From CAVIQK01 sp964613035 (GTDB lineage: Bacteria > Bacillota > Clostridia > Christensenellales > DTU072): a stretch of 64,000 nt of DNA. This document shows, in pieces, positions 8,513 to 16,013 of the stretch (position 1 is the stretch's first letter; the number at the start of each line of letters is the position of its first letter). Where the stretch lies: contig CAZTFQ010000001.1 of NCBI GenBank assembly GCA_964613035.1, forward strand, positions 62,001 to 126,000, read 5' to 3'. The notes under the pieces are model-generated. The model searched no databases. It was given only the letters and a program-made list of their open reading frames with translations, and was not told where the DNA came from. A program made the translations under genes and the position numbers.

Positions 8513-9817
8513 ATGAACAATAATACCGACCATAGCCTTATAAAAAAGATAGTCGTCTATATAGCCGTAGCGCTCGTCGTCGCCGCCACGGCAGTCACCC
8601 TCGGAATACTCTCGGCTCAACTCAACGAGCGTAAAAATCAGCTGGAAGCCCTCTATCAACGTTCTTATTACGACGTCGTGGAAGTGCTCAATAATATAGA
8701 GGAGTCGCTTGCCAAACTCGAAGTTTCCACGGACTCCTCCGCTCAATCGCGTCTTCTCAACTCCGTCTGGAGCGACTCTCAAGTGGCGGAATCGGAACTG
8801 TCTATGCTTATGGACGCGTCCCCCGAGCAATCGGAAGTGCTCTCTTTCATCAACAAGCTGGGAGACTATGCCTTCGCCTTGTCTATCTCCGAGGACGGAG
8901 TGTCTATAGACGACCGCGAAACCCTCGGTAAACTCTACTCCGTCGTGGTAAGTCTAAAAACGGGACTAGAGAACGTCCGTGAAGAACTTATCGGCGGAGC
9001 ACACCTCTTGGGCGACTTAGGGAAAGAACTCAATTACGTCAACGACAGCCTTACGCAAGTCAATTTTTCCACCCTCGAGATACCCGAGCTCATCTACGAC
9101 GGTCCGTTCTCCGACGCGCTCAACGACAAGGAACTTAAGTTTCTTGCAGACAAGCCCGAGCTGACTGCGGAGGAAGTTCTCACTAAGGTGAAAGAAGTCT
9201 TTTCGGACGCCGTCTCGGCGGGCGAGCAGGAGGGCGATATTCCGTCGTATATATTCTCCGTCAACGGCTCTGAAGCCGTCGTCTACGCGACCAAGAAGGG
9301 CGGATATATTTATCAATACAACTATTATAAGTATTCGGAAGAAACCAATCTGTCCGACTCGGAATATATCGACAACGCAAGGACCTTTTTGAAAAAACTC
9401 GGTTATGAGAATATGCAGGAAGTATGGATAAGCAACAACAATTCCACCGTGTACGTCAATTTTGCCTACGTCATAGACGGCGTGATCGTATATCCCGACC
9501 TTATGGTCGTGAAACTGGCGGGAGATACGGGAGAAGTCTTAGGTCTGGACGGACAAAATTATATCTACAATCACACTTCCAGGACGATGGATTCTCCGCG
9601 GAGCGAATCGGAAGCCCGCGCCGCCCTGTCCGGAAAAGTCGCCGTCAGGCAGTCCCGTCTCGCGCTCATTCCCACCGACTGGAATACGGAAATACTCTCG
9701 TATGAATTCGAGTGCATTTACGGAGATTACACTTATTATATATACGTCGACGCCGTTAAACTCAAAGAAATTCGCATCCTGCGCGTAATAGACGACGAGG
9801 GCACGCTTCTTGCGTAA
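8513..9817 (+). CDS. ypeB: Germination protein YpeB
   Basis: 434 residues from ATG 8513, which follows TAGGAG; the frame is open 22 codons further but those overlap sleB. One N-terminal membrane anchor (about 9-31, IVVYIAVALVVAATAVTLGI) precedes a helical domain and C-terminal PepSY-like repeats (for example AEEVLTKVKEVF, NARTFLKKLGYENM, SEARAALSGKVAV). YpeB keeps SleB stable and inactive in the dormant spore; the two depend on each other. The sleB-ypeB order is conserved in spore formers. A terminator follows immediately. Confidence 0.88.
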   Translation: MNNNTDHSLIKKIVVYIAVALVVAATAVTLGILSAQLNERKNQLEALYQRSYYDVVEVLNNIEESLAKLEVSTDSSAQSRLLNSVWSDSQVAESELSMLMDASPEQSEVLSFINKLGDYAFALSISEDGVSIDDRETLGKLYSVVVSLKTGLENVREELIGGAHLLGDLGKELNYVNDSLTQVNFSTLEIPELIYDGPFSDALNDKELKFLADKPELTAEEVLTKVKEVFSDAVSAGEQEGDIPSYIFSVNGSEAVVYATKKGGYIYQYNYYKYSEETNLSDSEYIDNARTFLKKLGYENMQEVWISNNNSTVYVNFAYVIDGVIVYPDLMVVKLAGDTGEVLGLDGQNYIYNHTSRTMDSPRSESEARAALSGKVAVRQSRLALIPTDWNTEILSYEFECIYGDYTYYIYVDAVKLKEIRILRVIDDEGTLLA

Positions 9818-9853
9818 AAAAAAGGAAGACTCGATATGAGTCTTCCTTTTTTA
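9816..9853. terminator. Bidirectional terminator between ypeB and the LRR lipoprotein gene
   Basis: AAAGGAAGACTC (9821-9832) pairs with GAGTCTTCCTTT (9838-9849) around a 5-nt loop, with A runs on the left and T runs on the right, so it can end both converging transcripts. Confidence 0.9.
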
Positions 9854-9868
9854 TTAGATAATTGAGAG

Positions 9869-11407
9869 TTAGGCTTTTCTGGACCAGAGGATAACGGTTT
9901 CTCCGTCGACGTCGTAGTGCCAGTAGGATCTAAAGTCGTTGCTGTTAATCTCGTAAGGATTGGATTCGCTGTAATATATTAGCGACGGGTTATCGTTGGC
10001 TATTTGTAGGTTGTTATTACGATCTTCGAGAGTGCCTTTATAATATATCTTCAGGTTATCGTTGCTCTTGTCGAAAGCACGGAAGCCTATATCTTTTATA
10101 CCCGAGCCGAGGATTACCGTCGTAAGATTTTCACAATCGGCGAAAGCGTATTGACCTATGTAAGTTACGCTGTCGGGAATGACGACGGTTGTAATAGACG
10201 TATTGTGGCTGAATACATAATTCTCGATACTTACGACTCCGTCGGGAATGACTATCTCGGAGACGGTTGAGAGACCGCCGCGGAGATACTTTGTATCTTC
10301 GTGAATTTCGCAAGAAGTTATATCTTCTTTAGTCTTCCATAGCCACATATAGGGATTCTCTTCGCTACCCAGATAATAGCCGTTGTCATATTCGTTGAAT
10401 TCAATGTAGTTGGTGTATTTGAATGCGTCGACGTTGATGCTACTGACGCTGTTGCCGAGTATGAACGTGGTCAAATTGGGGCACGATTCGAAAGCACCCT
10501 TTCCGATGTATCTCACGCTGTCGCCGAGAATGACGCTTTTTAGGGAGCGGCATCTGGCGAAAGAAGCGCTGTCTATTGAGGTGACGCTGTCGGGAATGAC
10601 GATTTCCTTTAGGGATGTACAATCGTTGAAAGAGCAGTAGATCTGTTCCAGACTGTTGCCGAAAGTTACCGACGCAAGATTGGTACAACCGCCGAATGCT
10701 GACAGTCCTATACTCTTTACGTTGTCTGATATAACGACGCTATGGATGACCGTGTTGTTTTGGAATGCGTATTGTTCTATTTCCGTTATAGGCAGTCCCT
10801 GATACGTAGCGGGGATGACGACGTCCGTATCCGTACAGTGTCCCATGCCGTATACGTAGGCGGATTGATTGTCGTCGTGTATGTTCAGGTTAAGTCCCTC
10901 GGACGCTTTCTGCGTGCCGCAGATAGTGCAAAAGTTGCCTTCGTAATTGTGTTGCTCGGTAGCGGGGATGATTTGATTTTCGGTGCTCTCGCAACGACTG
11001 CAACGCATCAGCTTGGAACCGGGCTTGCCGCAGGTCGACTCGGAAGAGGAAACTTCGACGGTATAGTCGTGTCCGAGTGCCGTGACGGTTTCGTTTTCGG
11101 GATGATCGCACACCGTGCAGCTACGATGTCTCGCCCCGTCGGTAGTGCAAGTGGCGGCGGTGTCGATGACCCATTCGCCGTAGGAGTGCGCGGCAGGGAT
11201 AGCTTCCGTCTGATAATAGTCGCAGTTTTTACAATCGCGACGTCTTACTCCGTCGGTCGTGCAGGTGGCAGGTGTATCTTCATACCATTCGCCCATCTGG
11301 TGGTCGTCGCATTCTTTGTCGCCGAAGAGCCCGTCGCACGATATCAGTGCCATAGAGCACGTAACGATCGCCAGCGTCAGCATAACGATTAAAAGTGTCT
11401 TTTTCAT
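9869..11407 (-). CDS. BspA-type LRR surface lipoprotein with zinc-ribbon-like repeats
   Basis: 512 residues. The signal peptide ends in LISC (Cys24). Residues about 35-140 hold three repeats of the type ATCTTDG-R-R-C-xx-C-E-IP-A-H-Y-GEW, each with a CxxC (59/62, 97/100 and one more), which look like small metal-binding or disulfide ribbons. Residues about 150-470 are TpLRR/BspA leucine-rich repeats, with units such as VVIPDSVTYIGQYAFADCEN and LTTVILGSGIKDIGFRAF. Such lipoproteins sit on the cell surface and bind host or bacterial ligands in known cases; the ligand here is unknown. SD TAAGGAG precedes ATG 11407. Its promoter carries a 12-G tract (11449-11460), so expression is probably phase variable. 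Confidence 0.85.
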   Translation of the reverse strand: MKKTLLIVMLTLAIVTCSMALISCDGLFGDKECDDHQMGEWYEDTPATCTTDGVRRRDCKNCDYYQTEAIPAAHSYGEWVIDTAATCTTDGARHRSCTVCDHPENETVTALGHDYTVEVSSSESTCGKPGSKLMRCSRCESTENQIIPATEQHNYEGNFCTICGTQKASEGLNLNIHDDNQSAYVYGMGHCTDTDVVIPATYQGLPITEIEQYAFQNNTVIHSVVISDNVKSIGLSAFGGCTNLASVTFGNSLEQIYCSFNDCTSLKEIVIPDSVTSIDSASFARCRSLKSVILGDSVRYIGKGAFESCPNLTTFILGNSVSSINVDAFKYTNYIEFNEYDNGYYLGSEENPYMWLWKTKEDITSCEIHEDTKYLRGGLSTVSEIVIPDGVVSIENYVFSHNTSITTVVIPDSVTYIGQYAFADCENLTTVILGSGIKDIGFRAFDKSNDNLKIYYKGTLEDRNNNLQIANDNPSLIYYSESNPYEINSNDFRSYWHYDVDGETVILWSRKA

Positions 11408-11442
11408 TTTTAACTCCTTAAAATATTTGATTTTATATGCTC

Positions 11443-11473
11443 ATTGTACCCCCCCCCCCCGAAAAAATGTCAA
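11443..11473 (-). promoter_or_regulatory. Promoter with poly-G spacer (probable phase-variable promoter)
   Basis: On the minus strand TTGACA (11473 to 11468) is a perfect -35 box and TACAAT (11448 to 11443) a good -10 box. The 19-nt spacer is TTTTTTC followed by twelve G, directly abutting the -10. Loss of two G would give the 17-nt optimum. This matches the layout of known slipped-strand promoters such as porA of Neisseria meningitidis. Confidence 0.8.
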
Positions 11474-11520
11474 GTGATAAAGGGTGAATTTTAAGGAATT
11501 TTTAAGTTTTGGGGAGAATT

Positions 11521-12744
11521 TTACGCTAAAGCAGTCGATAAAAGACTGAAAAATTCGTCTTCGATTTCGGAGTTTTCGAGACGAGAGGTGAACGCTATTT
11601 TAGTCTTCCCTTTATAGGTGACTATGCCTAAGTTGCGAGGCGTTTTCGGACTGGTGTTGAGTAAGAATGAGAATTTTTCCACGCGGTCGCGACAGCTTTC
11701 GGGCATACGGACCACTCCCAGATTGGAGACGATCAACGTCTGTTGCTGACGGGATCCGAGTCGGGTCAGTCTGACGATGGGCTTCAAAATAAATCTCGGC
11801 ATATATTTGGTGATGAATATTCTGTCAAGAAGGGTAGAGAAATTGATTTTTTGTTGTAATGCCGCCTCGGTCGTGTTGTCGACGAGGTCGGTACGCAGTC
11901 TGTCGAGGATGGTTTCGAAGACGGTCTCTTCGTCGGCGACCACGGAAGACTTGACGAAAGTGACGAAGTTGCGCATCGACTTCGTTTTGAATCTCTTCCG
12001 CATATTGGCGGGGATGAAGGCGACCAGTCTAGGGTGCTCTTCCTTATATATACGCGCGTACGCGAAGAGTGCCGTCGCCGCGAGGAATTGAGTGATGCTG
12101 GCGTTGTATCTTTTAGACAGAGCGTACAGACTGTCGGTATCGACCACGATGCTTCTTTCGGTGTAGCCGGGGGTGGTTTTGAATATTCCTCTCGGGCAAA
12201 AAGCTTCGTGCCCGATAGCCGCGCCGATGGATTGAGACTTGGATTTTTTGTTATAAAAAACGGTTTGCGGGTCGGAAAATTCTTCTTCGTCGGAGAATTC
12301 TCCGCTCATGACCGTCCCGTCGTTGAGAAGTTTACCGTCCGACAGACACAGATAATTGTATACGAGACTCTTCAAGAACTCCGTCATCGCGAGTCCGTCG
12401 CCCAGTCCGTGGAAGGTCTCGAGGATTATTTCGTTGTCCAGATAGCTGATTTCAAGAAGATAATCGTTGTTCTTTTTCCAGTCGATGGGAGCGAGGATCA
12501 GCCCGTCGTTTTTTATTACTCTAAAAGGCGCGTCGTTGCGCACTAGGTCGTATTCGAAAAAGGTCTTGCCCAGCTTGACTTTGTAGTAAGGGAATCTTAA
12601 AAAGGTCTCTTCCGCGGCGCTCTGCAACAAGTCCCCGTCTATAGGGGACGATATCGTCGCGCTTAATCTAAAAACGGCTTGCGACGACTTGGTCATAAAC
12701 ATCGGATATAACTTAGCCACCGCATCCAGCGGATATCTTATCAT
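11521..12744 (-). CDS. Condensation-fold (alcohol acetyltransferase/PapA-like) acyltransferase
   Basis: 407 residues from ATG 12744. The N-terminus (YPLDAVAKLYPMFMTKSSQA, then VFRLSAT) and the motif ETFHGLGDG, with His112 and Asp116 forming HxxxD, match the chloramphenicol-acetyltransferase/condensation superfamily, in which His activates the acceptor hydroxyl or amine for acyl transfer. The later stretches ANMRKRFKTKSMRNF and NLGVVRMP also fit the two-lobed fold. The substrate cannot be predicted. A TTG ten codons upstream would extend the frame but lies inside the promoter, so ATG 12744 is preferred. There is no ribosome binding site. Confidence 0.72.
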   Translation of the reverse strand: MIRYPLDAVAKLYPMFMTKSSQAVFRLSATISSPIDGDLLQSAAEETFLRFPYYKVKLGKTFFEYDLVRNDAPFRVIKNDGLILAPIDWKKNNDYLLEISYLDNEIILETFHGLGDGLAMTEFLKSLVYNYLCLSDGKLLNDGTVMSGEFSDEEEFSDPQTVFYNKKSKSQSIGAAIGHEAFCPRGIFKTTPGYTERSIVVDTDSLYALSKRYNASITQFLAATALFAYARIYKEEHPRLVAFIPANMRKRFKTKSMRNFVTFVKSSVVADEETVFETILDRLRTDLVDNTTEAALQQKINFSTLLDRIFITKYMPRFILKPIVRLTRLGSRQQQTLIVSNLGVVRMPESCRDRVEKFSFLLNTSPKTPRNLGIVTYKGKTKIAFTSRLENSEIEDEFFSLLSTALA

Positions 12745-12753
12745 AACCGTTAA

Positions 12754-12782
12754 ATTATAGTCTTTTTTCGTCAATCGGTCAA
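12754..12782 (-). promoter_or_regulatory. Consensus promoter placing the acyltransferase ATG 9 nt after the -10 box
   Basis: TTGACC (12782 to 12777), 17-nt spacer, TATAAT (12759 to 12754). The ATG begins at 12744, so transcription should start 2-4 nt before the start codon and the mRNA would be nearly leaderless. Confidence 0.7.
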
Positions 12783-12811
12783 GAATATCTTATTCGAGAC
12801 GGCAATATACT
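12783..12811 (+). promoter_or_regulatory. SigE-like promoter of yabP, 6 nt before the ATG
   Basis: GAATATC (12783-12789) resembles the SigE -35 element and TATACTTG (12806-12813) contains an ATAC core; read as a SigA -10 the box is TATACT (12806-12811). YabP genes are SigE-dependent in Bacillus. The ATG follows TATACT by exactly 6 nt and has no Shine-Dalgarno sequence. Confidence 0.45.
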
Positions 12812-12817
12812 TGTGAT

Positions 12818-13093
12818 ATGGAAGAAAAACAACGTGCGGAAGCTAAAAAAACTCATTCTCTCGAGTATCGTTCGGGGACTCTGAAAGTAAACGGCGTAAG
12901 AGATGTCAAGAGCTTTGACGACAGAGAAATCGTCCTTGTTCTGGATAACGAAAAACTCACCGTCAGGGGTACCGGACTTACGGTGTCAGAACTCAAGACC
13001 TCGGAGGGGAGCTTTTCCGTCGACGGCAGGGTGATATCTCTGACATATTCGGGCGGAGGCGGAGAGAGCTTGTTGAAGAAGATTTTTAAATGA
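12818..13093 (+). CDS. yabP: YabP/YqfC-family sporulation protein
   Basis: 91 residues. The pattern SLEYRSGTLKVNGVRDVKSF followed by DREIVLVLDNEKLTVRGTGL and SVDGRVISLTYS is the YabP/YqfC fold, a small beta-rich protein made in the mother cell and required for spore formation. It overlaps the next gene by four bases (ATGA), and the neighbour is a small membrane protein in the position of yabQ. It is divergent from the acyltransferase gene with only 73 bp between the start codons. Confidence 0.82.
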   Translation: MEEKQRAEAKKTHSLEYRSGTLKVNGVRDVKSFDDREIVLVLDNEKLTVRGTGLTVSELKTSEGSFSVDGRVISLTYSGGGGESLLKKIFK

Positions 13094-13404
13094 GCGACAA
13101 CGTCCTTTACGCGATATTGTTTTCGGAGGGGCTTGCGATAATATTGGCGACGTCTCCGGCGGAACTTATAAAAAACAGGCTCCTCGGAGCGCTCGCGGAC
13201 GTGGCTAGGATAATGCTTTTGACCGCGGCGGTTTTATACACAGTCCATAAATATTATCGCGGAGTAGTCGGGACGGCGACGTTTTTGTCAGCCTTTTCCG
13301 GAGGAGCGATTGCCTGGTTCGTTACTTATACAATCAAATATAAAGCGGACGGATTGAGGTCGCTTAAGCGCGCCGCTCGTATTGACACCGAGTCGGAGCC
13401 GTGA
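13090..13404 (+). CDS. yabQ: Small membrane protein, probable YabQ
   Basis: 104 residues with about three hydrophobic segments (around 8-25, 35-55 and 60-82) and a basic C-terminal tail. Its start overlaps the yabP stop. In spore formers yabP is followed by yabQ, a polytopic protein needed for cortex formation, and size and topology fit. The sequence itself shows no motif that I can call diagnostic, so the name rests mostly on position. Confidence 0.5.
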   Translation: MSDNVLYAILFSEGLAIILATSPAELIKNRLLGALADVARIMLLTAAVLYTVHKYYRGVVGTATFLSAFSGGAIAWFVTYTIKYKADGLRSLKRAARIDTESEP

Positions 13405-13410
13405 TAATAT
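13382..13410 (+). promoter_or_regulatory. SigA-type promoter inside the yabQ 3' end
   Basis: TTGACA (13382-13387), 17-nt spacer, TAATAT (13405-13410). It would uncouple the downstream DNA-repair gene from the sporulation pair. Confidence 0.55.
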
Positions 13411-13436
13411 GGTTGCATACGAGGAGGATGTATCGT

Positions 13437-14159
13437 ATGCGACTGAACAGAGACCGGTGGGACGAGACAGCCGTCGTAGAGTACGAAGAATATCTTTTAA
13501 GTCTCGGCAAGGGAAAAGAAAAGGGCGAATGGGAACAAAGAATAGTCAACACCTCTCTTCCGTGTATCGCCGTGCCGTCCGAAGAAATAGAAAGAATAGC
13601 TCGAGAGATTTTTAAAGGTAATTACGGGAGTTTTCTCGACGTCGCGCCTAAAAACAATTATTCGGAAGTAGCCGTTATAGGTAAGCTAATCTCCCGTATA
13701 AAAGATTTTGACGAGTTTTCGTCCGCATTGGAGCTTTACGGTAAGACGGTTGATAACTGGGCGGGTACGGATATACTTAAATTCAATAAGAAAAGGTTCT
13801 CCGAGAGGCTGTTCGAGCTCGGCAAAGATTATCTGTACAGACCGCTTACGTTCGAAAGACGAATCGGACTAAGAATAATGTTTTCTTTCATCGACGACGA
13901 GCATATCGATTATATATTCTTTACGGCGGTAAGACTTAGAGAGGAAAAGGAATATTACGTCAATATGTGTCTGGCGTGGTTGCTGGCGGAGTGCGTCGTG
14001 AAGAGTAGGGACAAGACTATGACCTTTTTAGAGAGCGCGGAGTTGTCGGAGTTCGTACTGCGTAAGACCGTATCCAAATGTCGGGACAGTTACAGAGTCT
14101 CGGAAGAAGACAAGACCGCATTGAAAAAACTTTTGAAATTAAAGCTCCCCGTCCGCTGA
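13437..14159 (+). CDS. AlkD-like DNA alkylation repair protein
   Basis: 240 residues from ATG 13437, chosen because GGAGG lies 9 nt upstream; two earlier in-frame starts overlap or precede this site. The all-helical protein carries the AlkD/HEAT-like signature (residues about 100-150: DNWAGTDILKFNK with preceding hydrophobic helix, then LYRPLTFERRIGLRIMF). AlkD-type enzymes excise positively charged alkylated bases such as 7-methylguanine by using a curved helical-repeat surface. A terminator follows. The gene probably has its own promoter at 13382-13410. Confidence 0.75.
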   Translation: MRLNRDRWDETAVVEYEEYLLSLGKGKEKGEWEQRIVNTSLPCIAVPSEEIERIAREIFKGNYGSFLDVAPKNNYSEVAVIGKLISRIKDFDEFSSALELYGKTVDNWAGTDILKFNKKRFSERLFELGKDYLYRPLTFERRIGLRIMFSFIDDEHIDYIFFTAVRLREEKEYYVNMCLAWLLAECVVKSRDKTMTFLESAELSEFVLRKTVSKCRDSYRVSEEDKTALKKLLKLKLPVR

Positions 14160-14176
14160 GGTCGGAGCTTTTTTCT
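14141..14176 (+). terminator. Terminator after the alkD-like gene
   Basis: AAAGCTCC (14141-14148), which overlaps the gene's last codons, pairs with GGAGCTTT (14164-14171), followed by T residues. Confidence 0.75.
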
Positions 14177-14204
14177 TGTAAATCGTCCGATGATGTGATA
14201 TGAT
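14176..14204 (+). promoter_or_regulatory. Promoter of the phosphoglucomutase gene
   Basis: TTGTAA (14176-14181), 17-nt spacer, TATGAT (14199-14204), 28 nt before ATG 14233. Confidence 0.6.
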
Positions 14205-14232
14205 ATATACATTAAATTTTTAAGAGGCTCTT

Positions 14233-15960
14233 ATGGAAGAAAAAATTTATCGTCTCTGGCTGGACAACGTCACGCCCGAGGAAAAATCAGTATTGGAAAA
14301 GTCCTCCCCCGAGGAACTGGAAGACGCCTTTTCGGGACCGCTGTCATTCGGTACCGCAGGCATGAGAGGAGTGCTGGGGCTAGGACTATACAGAATGAAC
14401 AAGTATATGGTGCGCCGCGCGACCAAGGGGCTGGCGGACTTCATTTCGGCGGCAGGAGAGGATGCCGCGTCCAGAGGCGTGGTCATCTCTTACGATACCA
14501 GAAGAATGTCGAAAGAGTTCGCGCTGGAATCCGCCGGAGTGCTTTCCGCGGCAGGTATCAAGACGTATATATTCGATAACGTCAGACCCGTCCCGATGTG
14601 CTCTTACGCGGTGCGTTACGAGCACGCTTACGCAGGTATAATGATTACCGCTTCTCACAACCCCAAGGAGTACAACGGATATAAAGTCTACGGAGAAGAC
14701 GGCGCGCAGATGTCTCCCGAGGATACCGCGGCGGTGGTGAGCTATATCGATAAAGTCGAGTCTCCTTTCGACGTCCCCGTGGACGAATTGAAGATAGAAA
14801 AAGAACTCAAATGCGGCAAGGCGTTAAGCCCCTACGTTACCGTTATCGGAGAGGACGTGGACGAGCATTATTATGAAGAGATAGAAAAACTCGCTCTGTC
14901 TAAAGCCGCCGTCGAGCAGTACGGCAAGGACCTCAAATTGGTCTATACTCCTATCCACGGCTCGGGCGCCGTCCCCGTAAAAACCATTCTTTCTCGCCTA
15001 GGTATCAAGGTCTCCGTTGTGGCGGAACAAGAAAAACCCGACACGGAGTTTTCTACGGTTTCGGTTCCCAATCCCGAGAATAAGGATGCCTTAACTATGG
15101 GTATTAAGCTTGCCGACAAGATTAAAGCCGACGTTGTCATCGGGACCGATCCCGACTGCGATCGTATGGGGATAGCCGTACGTAACGAGAAAAAAGAATT
15201 CGTCGCGCTTACGGGTAATCAGATAGGCGTCTTGTTGCTCGATTATATTATCAGACGTCTCGTCGACGACGAGGCGTTGCCGTCCGACTCGGCTATAGTC
15301 AAAAGTTTTGTTTCGACGACTCTTGCCGACAGGATTGCAGAGAAGTACGGAGTGAAAGTGTTCACCGTGCCTACGGGCTTTAAGTTTATCGGAGAGAAAA
15401 TCAAGGAGTGGGAAAGAAGCGGCGAGTATACGTATCAGTTCGGCTTCGAAGAGAGCTTCGGCAGTCTCAGAGGTACTCACGCCAGAGATAAAGACGCCGT
15501 CGTCGCTAGTATGCTTTTCGCGGAGATGACTTGCTACTATATGAGTATAGGCAAGACTCCCTACGAGAGACTTCAAGAGATATTCCGAGAATACGGATAC
15601 TACGTGGAGCGCAACGAGACGATTAAGTTTAAAGGTTTCGACGCGATGGATAAGATGTCCGACGCGATGGATAAACTTAGGAAAAAATCCGTCAGTCTTA
15701 TAGGCTCCGAGAGAGTCTTGTACACCACCGATTATCAGTCCGGAATAATATATCGTGAAGACGGCAGAATGGATATGACCGATATGCCGTCTAGTAACAC
15801 CGTTATGTATACGATGTCCGACGGTCAGTTCGTATGCGTACGTCCGTCGGGTACGGAACCCAAGCTCAAGTTGTACGTTTTGGCTTGCGACAAGAGTAGG
15901 GAAGAAGCAGAACGAAAGGCAGAGAAGATGATGACTTCCGCAAACGTGTTGATTAAATAA
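14233..15960 (+). CDS. pgcA: Phosphoglucomutase/phosphomannomutase (alpha-D-phosphohexomutase)
   Basis: 575 residues, the usual length of Firmicute PgcA-type enzymes. Diagnostic elements in order: GTAGMRGVLG (residues 40-49, substrate loop), the catalytic TASHNP with phosphoserine Ser141, the magnesium loop GTDPDCDRMG (about 304-313), the sugar-binding FGFEESFGS (about 398-406), and the phosphate-binding RPSGTEPK near residue 540. It interconverts glucose-1-phosphate and glucose-6-phosphate, feeding UDP-glucose and cell-envelope polymers. UDP-galactopyranose mutase converges with it downstream, and the two share a hairpin. Confidence 0.93.
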   Translation: MEEKIYRLWLDNVTPEEKSVLEKSSPEELEDAFSGPLSFGTAGMRGVLGLGLYRMNKYMVRRATKGLADFISAAGEDAASRGVVISYDTRRMSKEFALESAGVLSAAGIKTYIFDNVRPVPMCSYAVRYEHAYAGIMITASHNPKEYNGYKVYGEDGAQMSPEDTAAVVSYIDKVESPFDVPVDELKIEKELKCGKALSPYVTVIGEDVDEHYYEEIEKLALSKAAVEQYGKDLKLVYTPIHGSGAVPVKTILSRLGIKVSVVAEQEKPDTEFSTVSVPNPENKDALTMGIKLADKIKADVVIGTDPDCDRMGIAVRNEKKEFVALTGNQIGVLLLDYIIRRLVDDEALPSDSAIVKSFVSTTLADRIAEKYGVKVFTVPTGFKFIGEKIKEWERSGEYTYQFGFEESFGSLRGTHARDKDAVVASMLFAEMTCYYMSIGKTPYERLQEIFREYGYYVERNETIKFKGFDAMDKMSDAMDKLRKKSVSLIGSERVLYTTDYQSGIIYREDGRMDMTDMPSSNTVMYTMSDGQFVCVRPSGTEPKLKLYVLACDKSREEAERKAEKMMTSANVLIK

Positions 15961-15965
15961 AATAT

Positions 15966-15988
15966 AAGGGCGCCTCGACGGCGCCCTT
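15966..15988. terminator. Shared hairpin between the phosphoglucomutase and glf genes
   Basis: A perfect 9-bp inverted repeat AAGGGCGCC/GGCGCCCTT with a 5-nt loop, lying between two converging genes. The T tracts are weak on both sides. Confidence 0.7.
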
Positions 15989-16013
15989 AATAATATGTGC
16001 GGATTGTTAATCG

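Noticed and set aside
12745..12774. Upstream TTG start for the acyltransferase
   Set aside because: These ten codons contain the -10 box of the matching promoter, and family alignment begins at the later methionine.
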